64,000 nucleotides of DNA from Apus apus (GCF_020740795.1 NC_067312.1:48617905-48681904); one strand, 5' to 3'. Positions 38,640-51,280 are shown, counted from the stretch's first letter. Translations and numbers: made by a program. Notes: generated by a model not told the origin, from the sequence alone.

Positions 38640-39330
38640 TATGCTTCAACAGAATTGTAGGAGAATCTGTTCCTTATCTTACCAGGCACTGAGCTGAGGC
38701 TGACTGGTCAATAGTTCCCAGAGTCCTCCTTTTTACCCTTTTAAAAAATGTGTTCTTTTCTCTAGCACTGGGGACTTCACACTGCTTGCCATGAATTTTC
38801 AAATATGATCGACAGTGGCTTAGCAACTATGTTTGACAATTTCTTCTGGACCTCGCAATACATTTCATCAGATCTCATAGACTTGAGTATGTTCAGGTTC
38901 TTCAGGTCATCTTGAATTCTATCTTATCTAAAAACGGGAGGGATTTTGTTTGCCCAGTCCCTGCCTTGAGCTTCAGGGAATTGTGAGATGTAGGAAGAAT
39001 TACTGACAGTGAAAAATGAGGCAAAAAAAATTTGAGTACCTCAGCCTTCTCTATCTATGTCAACTGTCACTTGTTCTCCTGTTATATTTATCAGGGTGGT
39101 GGGGGTGTATGTGCATTTTCTTTAATTTTCCTTTCTGTCCAGCATACCTGTAAAAGGCCTTCTTACTGTTCTTCACATTCCTTGCCAAGTAGCTTTCCTG
39201 ATCCCACCTGGTACACATCCATGCAGTGTCCCTGTATTCTTCCCATGATACACGTACTTAGTTCCAGTGAGAAGTCCTCACCCAGACCTACTGGTCTCCT
39301 GTCTTCCTTGCCTGATTTCTTACACATGGA
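38640..39330 (-). mobile_element. Old CR1-like LINE sequence, - strand (tentative)
   Basis: Phrases such as GAGGCTGACTGGTCAATAGTTCCCAGAGTCCTCCTTTTTACCC and GGCCTTCTTACTGTTCTTCACATTCCTTGCCAAGTAG recall the reverse complement of an older amniote CR1 subfamily. No reading frame survives. The family assignment rests on recalled repeat phrasing, not a computed alignment. Confidence 0.5.
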
Positions 39331-39334
39331 AGTT

Positions 39335-42300
39335 GAAAATTCCTCTGTTCTAAGAAAAATGTTGTATGTTTGTGGTTGTGTGTGGACACCGTGTTCATTC
39401 TGAGGCTACATTCATGTCCAGAATACTAATTTTTGTAATATTTTCAATTGCTTGTGTGTAGTAATTAGCTGGTAAGGAACCACCCATGAGTTAGCCCATA
39501 ACAAATCCAGTTATCTGGATTTTAAAAAGGCATGGAATCCCTAAAAAAGTGCTTTAAGCCTGGCACAACACTGATAAACTTACCCATACATAAATGACAG
39601 CTAAATGTTGTCACTTTTTCAATTGCTTATTTTTCAGTGTTTGTGTCCCTTACTTTAATACATAAATCTGCTTATTTATACATAGCTGCTACATCATGAT
39701 TTGCTCTGGCTTCAAAAACTGCCGTTCTGCTCATGTGCTCCTGGCTGCAGTTACCTTAAAAAAACAATATTAGCATAGAAAAAATGGCCTCTAAAAGTTA
39801 AACAATTGTTGTTTGTTCAGTAGACTTTTCCAAGGACAGTTACTTGTGTTGGCACATTCATATTAATAACAGTCATCACTTATACATACATTCAGCCATT
39901 TCAGATTCCTCTTACACTGTAAGATTCAAAGGCTAGTGTGTATGTAGGATAGCAACACACAAATAGGTGAGATAGATACAGTAATAAATGTTATTTGTTC
40001 TGAAGCTATTAGAAAGCATTCCCAATTGTATGTATAGCATCACTCGAGGTAATATTGTTACAAATAATTTATCTTCAAAACATTTATGATTTATTGTTTT
40101 ATTCTTAAAATATTGGCCTGCCAGAGCTAGAGGTGGAAATCTTCTGTTGACAGAAAAGGCATTGTCTAAGTAGCAGTGCTGCCAAAAGCTTACCTCATCT
40201 GTACTCTGCAGAGGCCATTTACTGCATACAGGAGTTTCAAGTTTTGCTAAGGGTGCTAGCTGAGGTAACTGGATTTGTAGCATATTTTTGTTTGCCTGGA
40301 TAAAATTAAGCCTTCAATGTAAAGGTATTTGTTCTGTAGTATTTTTGCATTATATTGCGAAGTATAAAATATGCATTAACTAGAGCTGTACTGCACATCT
40401 ATATAATATATATCCAGCTCACTGGGACTCTTTTTTAAATTGGAATTTATCTTGGTGAATTTTTGAAAAAAAATATCTTGGAAATAATGATGAGTAAGAT
40501 CAAAGCCTGGAGGAGATCATGGGCTGATTTCTGTTCTCAAGAGAACTCTTCAAAGACTTCCATCCTTTATGCTGTCAGAATGCTGCTACATTCACAAAGT
40601 AAAATCTCCATATAACTCTTTAGTGCCTGATGCTGTCTGTGCTTTTATACATAGTACAGAATAAAGAGCAGACTGGCATTTTGTTTTGCCTAAAACAGCG
40701 GGGAAAAGGAAGCAAGTTTCTGTGGCAAAAATAGAGCAAATGGTGCTCAAAGCAAAGAGCTCAAAGCCTGAAATGAAACAATCTACTTATGGATTGAAAA
40801 TGTCAAGATAGGTACCACTGGCCTTTGAGATTTTAATATTTATTATAGCTTTTTGCCAGTAATAGTATCACCATGTTATGGAAGTTTAAGCAAGAGGACT
40901 GTACGACTCAAAAGCTTTTCCGCACATTCAAACAAAACCTTCTCACATATCTATACATGGTGACTGCCTGCATGACTCAGACATGGGTAACAAAAATCTT
41001 CAAGGTATGTTTGCTACAATGCAAGACTCCAGGACATTAAACTAACTTTATTCCTGCATAAAAGTAAGTCCACATACATTATAATAAGATCATAACCACT
41101 GACAAAAGATTTTTTTATATATAGCTGTCATGTCAAAGGTCTAAATTTATAGCTTTAACATGTACCTAATTTCCAAATGTTTAATATCCTTGCTGAACTG
41201 CAATCTAATCCATAAGTCTGTAGATTTAAATAAAGGATTTGCAAGCTAAAGAAAACCCCATAGTGTTATATTTTCCACAAATGTTGTAACTAGCCATCTT
41301 TTATGAAGAAGAAAAATTTAATGTGAAATCCTTTTCCAACTCAGTGAAGTCAGTCTAGCAGGAAGTTTAGGACATTACAGGAGGCAGTGTGTGGAAACTT
41401 GTTTTGTTTGGGTTTTTTTCTTCACTTCACACTAGAGAGCTACACTGTAAGCCACAAAATACAGTTTAAAAGTAATTTTCTTTTACTATGCTAGGAAATT
41501 TCGTATTTGAAGAAAAGTATGCTATAAGACTAGTCTCAGATTTCAGAAGAGGAGGAGGTAACAGTCAAACTCCGCATTTTAATGTATTCACTTTTAATGC
41601 CTTAGTGAAGCAATGTGAAATGACTTGGCACAGAAATCCTCAGGTGGGTAATAATGAACTCAAAAAGCATTCAAACAATACTCAAAGTAATGAATGTCAT
41701 ACGAGCAAATGGCAGTAAATAGAGTATAATTAAGACAGTCAGAAGTCTAAGGTAGATTGCCTTATGTTTGCCCTAATGAAAAACAAAAATATTAACAGAT
41801 TCTACTCAAATTAATTACTTGAATACAAAGGTACTCCCCAAAAGACAAGATTTTAATACCTTTTATCCTATTTTGAAGAAAAAAACCTTCAAAAAATCAG
41901 AAGCAGAATTTGAAAAATAACTTCTTAGGAGGCCCCAAGCTTGCTCTATTTCTCACTTACTCTTCAGAGTTGATATAATTGTTCAATGCTTTTACTTTTC
42001 TTTTTTAAATACTTTGATTACTTTTATTAATTCCCCATGTCAGATGTTCTGCACTTAGAAAAAGGACTGGCTTTGTAGGGCTCTTATACTCTCATAAAAT
42101 AAGACCCTCTGCTTCAGGGAACAGTCACATGCTACAGACTATTTTGAGCTCCAAATTCTTGTCCATACTTTCTTTTACAAAGATTACTTGAGAATGTAAA
42201 TTACTCTATACCAATAAAAAAAATTGCATAAGAGCACCTAGCATGGGTAACCTTACTAGAAAAGGATGTAGCTTTTAGGATCTGTAGACAACAGGTGTGT

Positions 42301-42715
42301 ATATCAGCTTGTCATTGCACAAAAGCACTACTGAATCACTTCACTCAGGGTAAGGTCTGAAATCCTTAGATTTCAATTGCCCTTGCAATTACAGCATTCA
42401 GTTTCATGAGCTAGATCAGCAACATCAGGGAAATCTGGAACAAACTTGCATAAGCAGTCGGTATGACAGAGAGGTCTACAAAGAAATGCTGGCATGACTC
42501 TGCAAATCAGCTGGAGCCAGTAAGACACCATTTCTGTTTGAAGAGCTTAATATTTCCTGTCATCAAGGACAGAAAACATCTTGTGGACACATTAATCACT
42601 AATTGCTTGCTATATCCTGTTCCCCCACAAAAGCAGGTTTTTCACTTTCTAAAGAAAAAGGACCAGGCATTTAAAACCAAACAAAAAAATCCACTGATGT
42701 GCTTTGAGAAACATG
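39335..42715. other. Non-coding DNA, nothing recognised
   Basis: The frames are short and featureless. It is AT-rich and resembles intron or intergenic DNA. Confidence 0.5.
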
Positions 42716-42719
42716 AATA

Positions 42720-43290
42720 TCATAGCATCACAGGATCATTCTGGTTGGAAAAGACCTTCAAGATCATCGAGTCCAACCACTACCCTAATTCTGCAGTGTC
42801 CACCACTAAACCCTGTCCCCTGGCACCACAGCTGTCTTTTTAGATGTCTCCAGGGATGGTGGCTCAAGCATCTCCTCAGACAGCCTGGATCACCAAGTCC
42901 ATCTCCCACCTCAGAACAGGACAACCCCAAAGTTCACGCCATGTTCCTGAGGGCACTGTCCAAGTGTTTCTTGAATATTGTCAGGCTCAGTGCCATCACT
43001 GCTTCCCTGGGGAGCCTACTCCAGTGCTCCACTACCCTCTAGGTGAAGAATCTCTTCCTAATGTCCAACCTAAACCTCTCCCTGCACATCTTCCTACCAT
43101 TCCCTCAAGTCCAATCACTGGTCACCAGAGAGAAGAGGTCAGCGCCTACTCCTCCTCCTTTCCTAGTGAGGAAGCAGTAGCTGCGACGAGGTCTCCCCTC
43201 AGTCTCCTCTTCTCCAGGCTGAACATACTCAGTGCCTTTAGCCACTCCTCATACGGTATCCCCTCTAAACTCTTCACCAACATCATGGTC
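42720..43290 (-). mobile_element. Older CR1 LINE, - strand, 3' part (left arm)
   Basis: The + strand begins with the reverse complement of a CR1 3' end (CATAGCATCACAGGATCATTC and GGAAAAGACCTTCAAGATCATCGAG) and proceeds back through the ORF2 C-terminus to CTCTTCACCAACATCATGG near 43288, where a + strand CR1 interrupts it. The right arm resumes at about 44536 with the sequence expected next. Stops are frequent. Confidence 0.92.
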
Positions 43291-44450
43291 TTACCAAGGG
43301 TAAATCATGTTTGACTAACCTCATAGCCTTCTATGAGGAAATTACTAGGTGGATAGATGATGGTAGAGCGGTTGATGTGGTCTATCTTGATTTCAGTAAA
43401 GCATTTGACACCGTCTCCCGCAGCATCCTCGTAGATAAGTTGATCAAGTATGGGTTTGATGATCAGGCAGTGAGGTGGATCAAGAACTGGTTGAAAGGAA
43501 GAAGTCAGAGAGTTGTAGTCAATGGGGCAGAATCTAGTTGGAGGCCTGTGACTAGTGGAGTCCCTCAGGGGTCGGTACTGGGACCGGTGTTGTTCAACAT
43601 CTTCATCAACGACCTGGATGAGGGTACAGAATGTACCCTCAGCAAGTTTGCTGATGACACCAAGCTGGGAGGAGTGGCTGACACACCAGAAGGCTGTGCT
43701 GCCATTCAGAGAGACTTAGACAGGCTGGAGACTTGGGCGGGGAAAAACCTGATGAAGTTTAACAAGGGCAAGTGTAGAGTTTTGCATTTGGGGAAGAAAA
43801 ATGTCATGCACCAGTACAGGTTGGGGGCTGAGCTGCTGGAGAGCAGTGTAGGTGAAAGGGATCTGGGGGTCCTGGTAGACAGGAGGATGACCATGAGCCA
43901 GCAATGTGCCCTTGTGGCTAAGAAGGCCAATGGCATCCTGGGGTGTATTAGAAAGGGTGTGGTTAGTCTGTCAAGAGAGGTTCTCCTCCCCCTCTATTTT
44001 TCATTGGTGAGGCCGCATCTGGAGTATTGTGTCCAGTTCTGGGCCCCTCAGTTCAAGAAGGACAGGGAACTGCTGGAAAGAGTCCAGGGCAGAGCCACAA
44101 AGATGATTAAGGGAGTGGAACATCTCCCTTATGAGGAAAGGCTGAGGGAGCTGGGTCTCTTTAGTCTGGAGAAAAGGAGACTGAGGGGTGACCTCATCAA
44201 AGTTTACAAATACGTAAAGGGTGAGTGTCAAGAAGATGGAGTTAAGCTTTTTTCAGTGATGACCAGTGATAGGACAAGGAGTAATGGATACAAATTGGAG
44301 CATAGGAGGTTTAAGGTGAATATCAGAAAAAATTTTTTTACTGTGAGAGTGACAGAGCACTGGAACGGGCTGCCCAGAGAGGTTGTGGAGTCTCCTTCTC
44401 TGGAGACATTCAAAACCCGCCTGGATGCCTTCCTGTGTGATGTGCTCTAG
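43291..44450 (+). pseudogene. CR1 ORF2 C-terminal part: reverse transcriptase palm, thumb and C-terminus
   Basis: The open frame continues without a stop for about 385 codons. With 43311 as codon 1, the palm domain shows motif [10 protein letters not shown] at residues 25-33, motif [12 protein letters not shown] at 82-92 and the catalytic FADD at 113-116, then thumb and C-terminal segments ([15 protein letters not shown] near 240, [15 protein letters not shown] near 290, [14 protein letters not shown] near 365). In a full element the protein copies CR1 RNA at a nicked genomic target. The endonuclease and the RT fingers are missing because of 5' truncation, and there is no natural start codon, so this cannot make a functional protein. 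The lack of frameshifts, in contrast to other CR1 copies here, indicates a relatively recent insertion. Confidence 0.93.
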
Positions 44451-44535
44451 GTGACCCTGCTCTGGCAGGGGGGTTGGACTAGATGATCTTTCGAGGTCCC
44501 TTCCAACCCCTATGATTCTATGATTCTATGATTCT
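43291..44535 (+). mobile_element. Young 5'-truncated CR1 LINE nested in an older CR1
   Basis: This copy begins inside ORF2 at the [10 protein letters not shown] segment and runs without interruption to the end of ORF2, the 3' untranslated region (GATGATCTTTCGAGGTCCC) and the (ATTCTATG)n tail. The hexamer ATGGTC is found on both sides (43285-43290 and 44536-44541), but it overlaps the repeated tail, so a true target duplication is uncertain; CR1 insertions usually lack clear ones. Truncation of the 5' end is the normal outcome of target-primed reverse transcription. Confidence 0.95.
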
Positions 44536-44538
44536 ATG
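44511..44538 (+). repeat. (ATTCTATG)n CR1 3' terminal repeat
   Basis: About three and a half copies of the 8-bp unit ATTCTATG close the nested CR1. This octamer repeat is the hallmark 3' terminus of CR1 and takes the place of a poly(A) tail. Confidence 0.95.
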
Positions 44539-45210
44539 GTCCTCCTCTGGACACTCTCCAGTAGCTTTATATCCTTTGTGTACTGTGGCACCCAAAACTG
44601 CACACAGTAGTCAAGATGGGGCTGCATCAGTGCAGAGTAAAGTGGGACAATCACCTCCCTCAGCTGGCTAGCTATGCCATGCTTGATGCACCTCAGGACT
44701 CAGCTGGCCCTCCTGGCTGCCAGGGCACACTGTTGGCTCATGTTCAACTTGCCATCAACCAGAACCCCCAGATCCCTCTCTGCAGGGCTGCTCTCCAGCT
44801 TCACGGTCCCCAGGGTTACCATGTCCCAAGCTCTCTAATTTGTCCAGATCCCTCCACAGGGCCCCTCTGCCCTCCAGAGTGTCAACCACTCCTCCCAGTT
44901 TGGTGTCATCCACGAACTTCATAAGTAGGCCTTCAAGTCCTGCATCTAAGTAATGTATGACTATATTAAAGAGCTCTAAGTTGGATCCCCATGGAACTCC
45001 ACTAGTGACCGGTCGTCAGCCTGATGTGATCCCATTTACTATGACCCTTTGAGCTTAACCTATGAGCCAGTTTCTCACCCAATGCATTATGTGCGTGTTC
45101 AGCTGGATGCTGGACATTTTGTTTAGAAGGATATTGTGAGAGACAGTATCAAAGGCCTTTCTGAAATCTAGAAAGATTACATCTACTGGCTTCCCTTGGT
45201 CAATAGGCCC
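44536..45210 (-). mobile_element. Older CR1 LINE, - strand (right arm)
   Basis: The sequence GTCCTCCTCTGGACACTCTCC continues where the left arm stopped, as expected for CR1 ORF2 read on the - strand. It runs through the thumb, motif C (reverse complement of TKLGG near 44900) and motif B regions and fades out near 45210 after a stretch equal to the motif A area. It contains several frameshifts. Confidence 0.9.
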
Positions 45211-45214
45211 TCAA

Positions 45215-45725
45215 AGAGTTAATTCACGAAGTCTGTGTATCTTGCTTTTTACATGAATAAGGAAAATCCTTCATCATAATACAGCTAGTCTTTGTGAAAA
45301 CATCCATGACAGGCTCAATTATGCAAACTTGTTTTCACAAAGAAGTTGGTAGATCTACTTGTAAAACAAGGTAATACTTTAACCTGAAGATGGCAGAATC
45401 ATGTCTTACCATACATGTATTTATATCTCAAAGCAGCATTAAGACAGTTCTGCTTATCAAACAAATGCTTTTTCACAATGACCCTGGAATACAGTACAGA
45501 TTTGGGTCCCTTTTTTTCCAGTTGACCTATGCAGATGGATCTCTTGAAGGTCTCCTGCACAAACCTGTTCAGCCAGAGAAGCTGAGCCATGTTCACATGC
45601 AGTGGGTACGTGAGGGTAAGGTACAGCTTATTGTAACATATGCCCAAGCTTCAGCTTGCTATAATGTTACGAATTCCACTGATATAATAATCTTATTCAA
45701 GTACACTGGAGTTCAACAGCCACTG
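45215..45725. other. Non-coding DNA upstream of the CpG island
   Basis: A frame that is open across this stretch into the CpG island (starting near 45390) has no domain and no GC-rich codon pattern before 45720, so I treat it as chance. Confidence 0.45.
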
Positions 45726-45848
45726 GGCCAAGCCAGCCGCCACCGTAGCGGGAGCCCCGCGCCGCCCCGCAGCGGGTCCGCGCCTCCCGCAGCAACGCGC
45801 AGGCCGGCGGGGCAGCGCTGCATCACCGCTGGGCGGGGCCACGGCTGC

Positions 45849-45908
45849 GGGCGGGGCTGCGGGCGGGGCTGCGGGCGGGGCTGCGGGCGGGGCTGCGGGC
45901 GGGGCCGG
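45849..45908 (+). repeat. 12-bp tandem GC-box array
   Basis: Four perfect units of GGGCGGGGCTGC are followed by a partial unit GGGCGGGGCCGG, with a further GGGCGGGGCC box 18 bp before the array at 45831. Each unit carries one Sp1/KLF-type GC box, and the G-runs have G-quadruplex potential. In the forward frame it reads as Cys-Gly-Arg-Gly, which I do not consider coding. Confidence 0.9.
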
Positions 45909-46028
45909 CGCGGCTGCAGGAAGAGGCAGCGGAAGCCGCGCGGGGCGGCCCCGGAGCTGCTGCCGCCGCACGTAGCGCCGAGGCTGGGGCCGGGGTGTGC
46001 GGCGCGGCGCGCTCGGCTTTCTCGGCTC

Positions 46029-46042
46029 CCTCCCGTAAGTGC
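46029..46042 (+). other. Candidate splice donor of a first exon
   Basis: CTCCC|GTAAGTG matches the intron side of the vertebrate donor consensus well, although the exon side (CCC) is not typical. It sits at the expected distance downstream of the GC-box array. No ATG lies in the 80 bases before it, which suits a 5' untranslated exon. Confidence 0.45.
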
Positions 46043-46789
46043 CATGTGTCTCGCGTCAGTCCGGGCGCGGGGAGAGGAGGAAGGAGCTGGTGCTGTGATT
46101 TGTCCCAGCGCAGCGGCGGCGGGTGGGTCCCGGTCTCTTCTAGTGGAAGGGGCCCGGGTCGGCAGCGGAGCGCTTGTCTCCCTCGGCTGCTCTGCCTCTT
46201 TCACAGGCTCTGCCGCTGCCTGAGGAAAGGCTGCCGGCCCGGGGGTGCGGGATAGCGGCCGCGGCTGGCACGTCCGGCTCTGCCCGGCAGGCTGTGGGCT
46301 GGGCGGCTGCGGGGCTGCAGTGCGGGAGCCGGGCAGCCCCTTGTGCCGGCCCCGGGGCTGCAGGGGTCCGCTGTCGCACACAGGGCGCACCCGCTGAAGA
46401 CTCGGACCCCTCCTGCGCCTGCCGGGGCTTTGCGACCCATGTGGGGGAGACGGGCGAGTGGAGCCTCCCCGGGGCGGTGAGATGGGCAGGGTTCCCGGAG
46501 GCTCGGCGCCCCGGCACTGCCGGCACGGCGCGGAGAACCGCGGCCGGCTCCGCACCAGGCAGGGGAGAGCAGGCCGGCCCTTCTGGAGGCCGGTTCCTCC
46601 TGTTTGTCTTGTGGGGTCAACCTTAAACCTCGGCGATGGTGCGCTCGGCCCGAATCCCGGGCGCCTGCTGCGGGGATGGGGAAAATGGCTGAAGCGGGAG
46701 GGACGGAGCCGCTTCGGACCTACGGGTGTTCTGTTGAGGCTGGCATTTCTTCTCCTCTAGATGTCTAGGCGATGAAAAGCGGCCGTGTG

Positions 46790-49700
46790 TTGATTTGTTA
46801 GTGTTTACTTCCAGCTGTTCTGAGCTGTGCTGGTGCGGTTCCCGTTAGTTCCTAGGAGTGCCGTTTGTTGTGGTTTTTTTTTAAAGCCTTTGCTTCTCAT
46901 TTTGTTAATTCTTTTTTTAAAACCCTATATTATCTGACGCATTGGTTTTGAAAGATGTATATTTTGTGTGTCAGACTCTGAATTTTCGTTTTCACGTGGT
47001 TTTGAACATGCAAGTTAACTACTTACTTGCCAGCACGTGGCTGCGGTAGGAGAATTGATATATGAACGAGTGGGTCCCAAGCCCTTCAGGAATGGTATAA
47101 CCAGTGTCCGTTCTCAGACTGTCTTGTGGGCAATTGGCACGAAGGTGTGGCATTGGCAAGTTGGCATATTTTACCTTAGATTGTTTTCAGACTGTTTGCT
47201 GCAGGCTTGCAGATAAGCATTCTTACAATATAAAAGATAAATTACTGCCATTAATTTTATTAATATTTAAGCTGCTTATTCAAAGGGTCTGTTTGTAATG
47301 AAAAATGGAATTCTTCTTACAAGAAGACAGGCATGGGATTTTGTTTGAGTTTTGATTTGGGGTAGTCCTTTTGGGTCTTTACAGGAATTCCAGCATTGAA
47401 AGCATCAGTAAAAAATCTAGCTTTCAGAAAATTACAGTTCAGTATGAAAATCTTAACCATTTTTAAAAAATATTATTTATATGTAAGGCTCTTATTTATA
47501 GTTTTGTACTGTAGATCTGAAATCAGCTGATAGTTTTTAAAAATAACTTTGCTGGAAGATTGATGCATGTTTTCCAACTAGTGGTTGCAAAAAAAATGGA
47601 AAGTGAGTTGAATTTAATTTCCATGTTTGTGGTAAACCATCACTTGCACTGGTGAAAACGGGATATCTAGGAGGTAAGAGCTATTAAGTAGCCAAAGCAG
47701 ATAGAGAACACACAGCTCTTCCTTTGACAAGCGGAGGCAGGGGTTGGCACAAGCATGAGTGCCAATAGGCTCAAAATAATCCCAGAGATCCAGTCCAAAA
47801 CACAAACGCACCATTTTCATTGCTCTATCAGTTTCCTTGTCAAGAAAGATAATCTCCAGGCTGCTGAATGTCAAATAAGACAGGATACAATTGAATCTAT
47901 TCTCAGAGGTTAATTCCCTTCATAAGGCTGATAGCACAAAATGTTCAATTTGAGAGGAGTTTTCTTCTTGGCTCATTACACAAGGATTTGTGGTATAAAG
48001 TGCATACATATTGAAGACAAACTAGTTTTTGGCATATTGCTTCCAGTATGCATGTAGTCGTGGCTCAAAGGGAGCCAAGAGGCTGGGATTTGTTCTGCAG
48101 TCCTAATTTTACAGATTGACAGAGTATCCATGTTGCACACTGAAGAACAATGGCATGTACGATAAAATGAAGAGTATATTTAAAAGTCATTTTATAACTT
48201 GCCAGTTTTCGATTTAACACAATTGGAACTGACGACCACTGGTGATATTTTAGATGGAGAAGTCTCTGGGATGCTTACACATATAATAGTTTTATCCAAA
48301 ATAACAGCTATTAGTACAAACAGAGATTTGAAAAATCACAAATAAAGCCAAACAAGCTAGAAAAAGTATTTCTAATTTATATCTGAAAGCAATTTATAAT
48401 GCTTAGGTTTAGACTCTTTGTGGAGTAGGTTATAACATATCTGCCATATTCTGTAAGTTCTACTGTATTAGTCTTGTATCTTGAGAATGATATTTGGTGC
48501 TGGCTGCTCTGAGCAAATTTTTGCTAGAACGATCTGGTCTAGAATTGCTGTTTACATAGTCAAAATATTATGGCTGTTTTTTTTTCTTTCATTTCTGCTT
48601 GAGGCATCGTAGTTCTGTCTAATGTTAAAGTGACAGAAAGAAACATGGGACATTACCTAACTGGTGAGCCTAGTTATATTCTGTTTTTTTCATGCTGCAG
48701 AAGTTAGATCAATCAAATAACTAAAGATTGTTTTCACAAGGCACGACTAAGTGTTCTCTGGCTACTTAAAGCTGTAATTTGGAAGGAGATATTTGTAGGA
48801 TAGTACACAGTAGCTTTCCTTCCTCTTTGATCTACATGGGCTTTTTTCAGTAAGGCAGTAAGAATGTATAAAATTGAAATGCTCTGGGCTGTTGGAAGTG
48901 GGGATTTACAATGTACACTAGTGAATAACCCCCTTCATTTCTCTGTGATAAGTGGAGGACTCTTTTCTAATGTCCTGTCAATTTTACCTGTACTCAGATT
49001 CAGTTTCTTACCAGTTGGCCAGTGTAAGGAGGAGAGGGTGTTATTTACACACTGCCTAGGGTTGTTGAATCAAACTACAAATATTTTTAAAATAATGATT
49101 TAACATGTTCCTAAAGAAAGATGTAAAAATTTTACCTGAAAAATATTTTTATTGATTATCTTATGACTTTTATGGGTTATTTTATAATTTGTGTGAAATA
49201 TTTCAATGCTGTTTTCTACATTTGCTGTTAGAAGTATGTGGGAATGAAAGTGTGGAGTGCATTTTATGTTAAGATTATCATAAACTTCTGGAGATGTAAG
49301 GTGAAATCAAGTAAGATTATGAGATATATTTTGTGACTGTGTGAGCAAAGAACAAGTACTGCCAGAGACAAGTACTGTAAATATGAACAGGAATAAAATT
49401 CATGGCTAGTGCTGGCTTTTGAAGCTTGCTGTTCTTCAGATATCCATCTAGATTTTTAAAATTATTATTGAGAAACACAAGTTGCATAGAGACTATTTTT
49501 CCCCTTGGTGTGAGAATGGTGAATGAAATATAAAAGTGACTGTCAAAAGGATATGTGTAGATTATATGCAAAGATGTGTCAAAAGAAAGCAATCAAGCTT
49601 TTCAGATTTAATTAACAGAAACAAGCTGCCTGACCTCCATTAAAGGAAGATAAGCTTAGCAGTCGTTATTTGCAAGAGCTGTGTTGTAACTGCACTCCAT

Positions 49701-51280
49701 GCTCTTTGAGCACTTACCATACTTTTTGAAGGTGTTTTCTCACTCTCATCCACCCATCAAAGTATGATGTTATTATTAAGCAAAATACTCAATTAGAGAA
49801 ATCCACCATTTTACACAAATAAAGAGGTATGTTTTGCCAAAGCTGAAATACAGTAAATTATAACCTAAGCTGTTGCTGTTTCTGTGATGAACTTCCTACG
49901 TTTTATGCAGCAGATGTCACTTGGCAAGTGGTCTGTTCTAAGATACTGTAATTCTGCAATAGTCAAACAGGATGTGTAACAACTAAAGCAGAAGAGTTTA
50001 AAGTGCAGCAGCTCCAAGTGGATCACTGGATAGAAGGAAACATGAGTTTTATATTGAACAAAATGTTCAATATTAGTAACTTATATTGTTAACTTAAAGG
50101 TTTCGTTCATCTCTTCAAACTTATGCTTTTGCGCTGATATATTTATGAAGAACAGGTCAGATGGGTATCTCATCAGGCAGCCCAAGATTATTTGCAGTGA
50201 CAAGATGAGCAAGGGATGCTGGCTTTCAAGTCTTCATCATGTCTTTTGGGATATTCTTGGCTGGTAATGATGATTCATGATCTTTACCGTGTTGATGTTC
50301 CCTTTTGATGAAGAATGCCATGGTTAATAGTGAGTCATATCGCATATTTATGGTTCCACATAAGTGGTACAGTCTCACACTCCACCAGTGCCTGCCAGTT
50401 CCTTTCTGTTATCAAAATTCTTGGATTTTACTATTCTACTTGTTCTTTTTATTTGCAGTGTGTACCATTCTTCTCACTCCTGCTCTGCTGCTAAAATCTT
50501 TGCTGTTGTACATTCACAGTCCTGCTGTACTAATACAATATTTACTATATAAATCTCTACAAAAGAAGGTTATCTCAAAAGTATATAGTCTGTTTTAAAA
50601 TTAGCTACTCTGTTGTAGTCCCTAGTTTGTAGGATTAAGTCTTAACTAACTTTAAAAAAAGTTTGCTTCTGACGCTCCCATTGGATGTTGCAAGTGGCCT
50701 ACTCCTTTTCAGTGTCCTCTATGTTAGTGTATGACTCAGGTCTTAAATATGTAGGAACAAAAAACGATGATTAGTCTTTCATACTTGGGAACAAAAAGGA
50801 ATTCTGAATAACTGTCTACAGGACTTGTGAAACTTTTGTTTTTTTATTTTGTTTTGTTTCTCTGGCATAGGACTAGATTAACCCTACAGGACCACTGTAA
50901 AACTGTAGAAGATTTGTTTAACTTTTATGCCTTCCACCCAGATATACAAATGAGCTTTTTATTAGCTGTACATTTGCCTTCTGTTACAGGCCTGTAAATA
51001 ATGTCTCTCAATCCATATGATAAAATAATTACTCATCTTAAAAATTATTATCCAGAGCATGCCCTTTCTGGCTTGTTTCAAAAATGTCTGATTTCCAGCC
51101 CAAATTATTCATGGCCTTCTTCTACTCATTTGTTTGTGTTCAGTATAAATCAGTAGCTTAGTTATTTTATATGCTTTGGTTTATTTTTAAAGAGCAATTG
51201 TGTTTACTTTTAGACTTTGTGTTGCTAGGCTGAACAGTCCAGGCTTTTTCTCATCACTTACTGAGAAAATTAAGAGTATG
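46790..51280. other. AT-rich intron-like DNA, nothing recognised
   Basis: About 4.5 kb without recognisable repeat families or coding motifs. The longest frames (91-97 codons) are hydrophobic chance frames. The scarcity of identifiable repeats and the position after a CpG island fit a first intron. Confidence 0.5.

Larger units (their letters stand above)
45730..46780 (+). promoter_or_regulatory. CpG island, probable host gene promoter and first exon
   Basis: About 1 kb is very rich in G+C and CpG dinucleotides, with edges against AT-rich DNA. It holds at least six GGGCGG Sp1-type boxes in a 12-bp array (45831-45908), an ETS-like GCGGAAGCC near 45927, and a good splice donor at 46034/46035 (CTCCC|GTAAGTG). 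The layout (GC boxes, then about 100 bp, then donor) suggests a non-coding first exon around 45930-46034 on the + strand. Long frames on both strands reflect base composition and carry no known domain. The gene itself cannot be identified from the window; transcription from the - strand is also possible. Confidence 0.65.

Noticed and set aside
45390..46223. 277-codon + strand frame and 280-codon - strand frame over the CpG island
   Set aside because: Long frames on both strands are expected in GC-rich DNA; they show low-complexity Arg/Gly/Pro/Ala composition and one translates the GC-box repeat.
50305..50598. 97-codon hydrophobic + strand frame resembling a membrane protein
   Set aside because: Hydrophobicity comes from T-rich DNA; no promoter, splice sites or family similarity.
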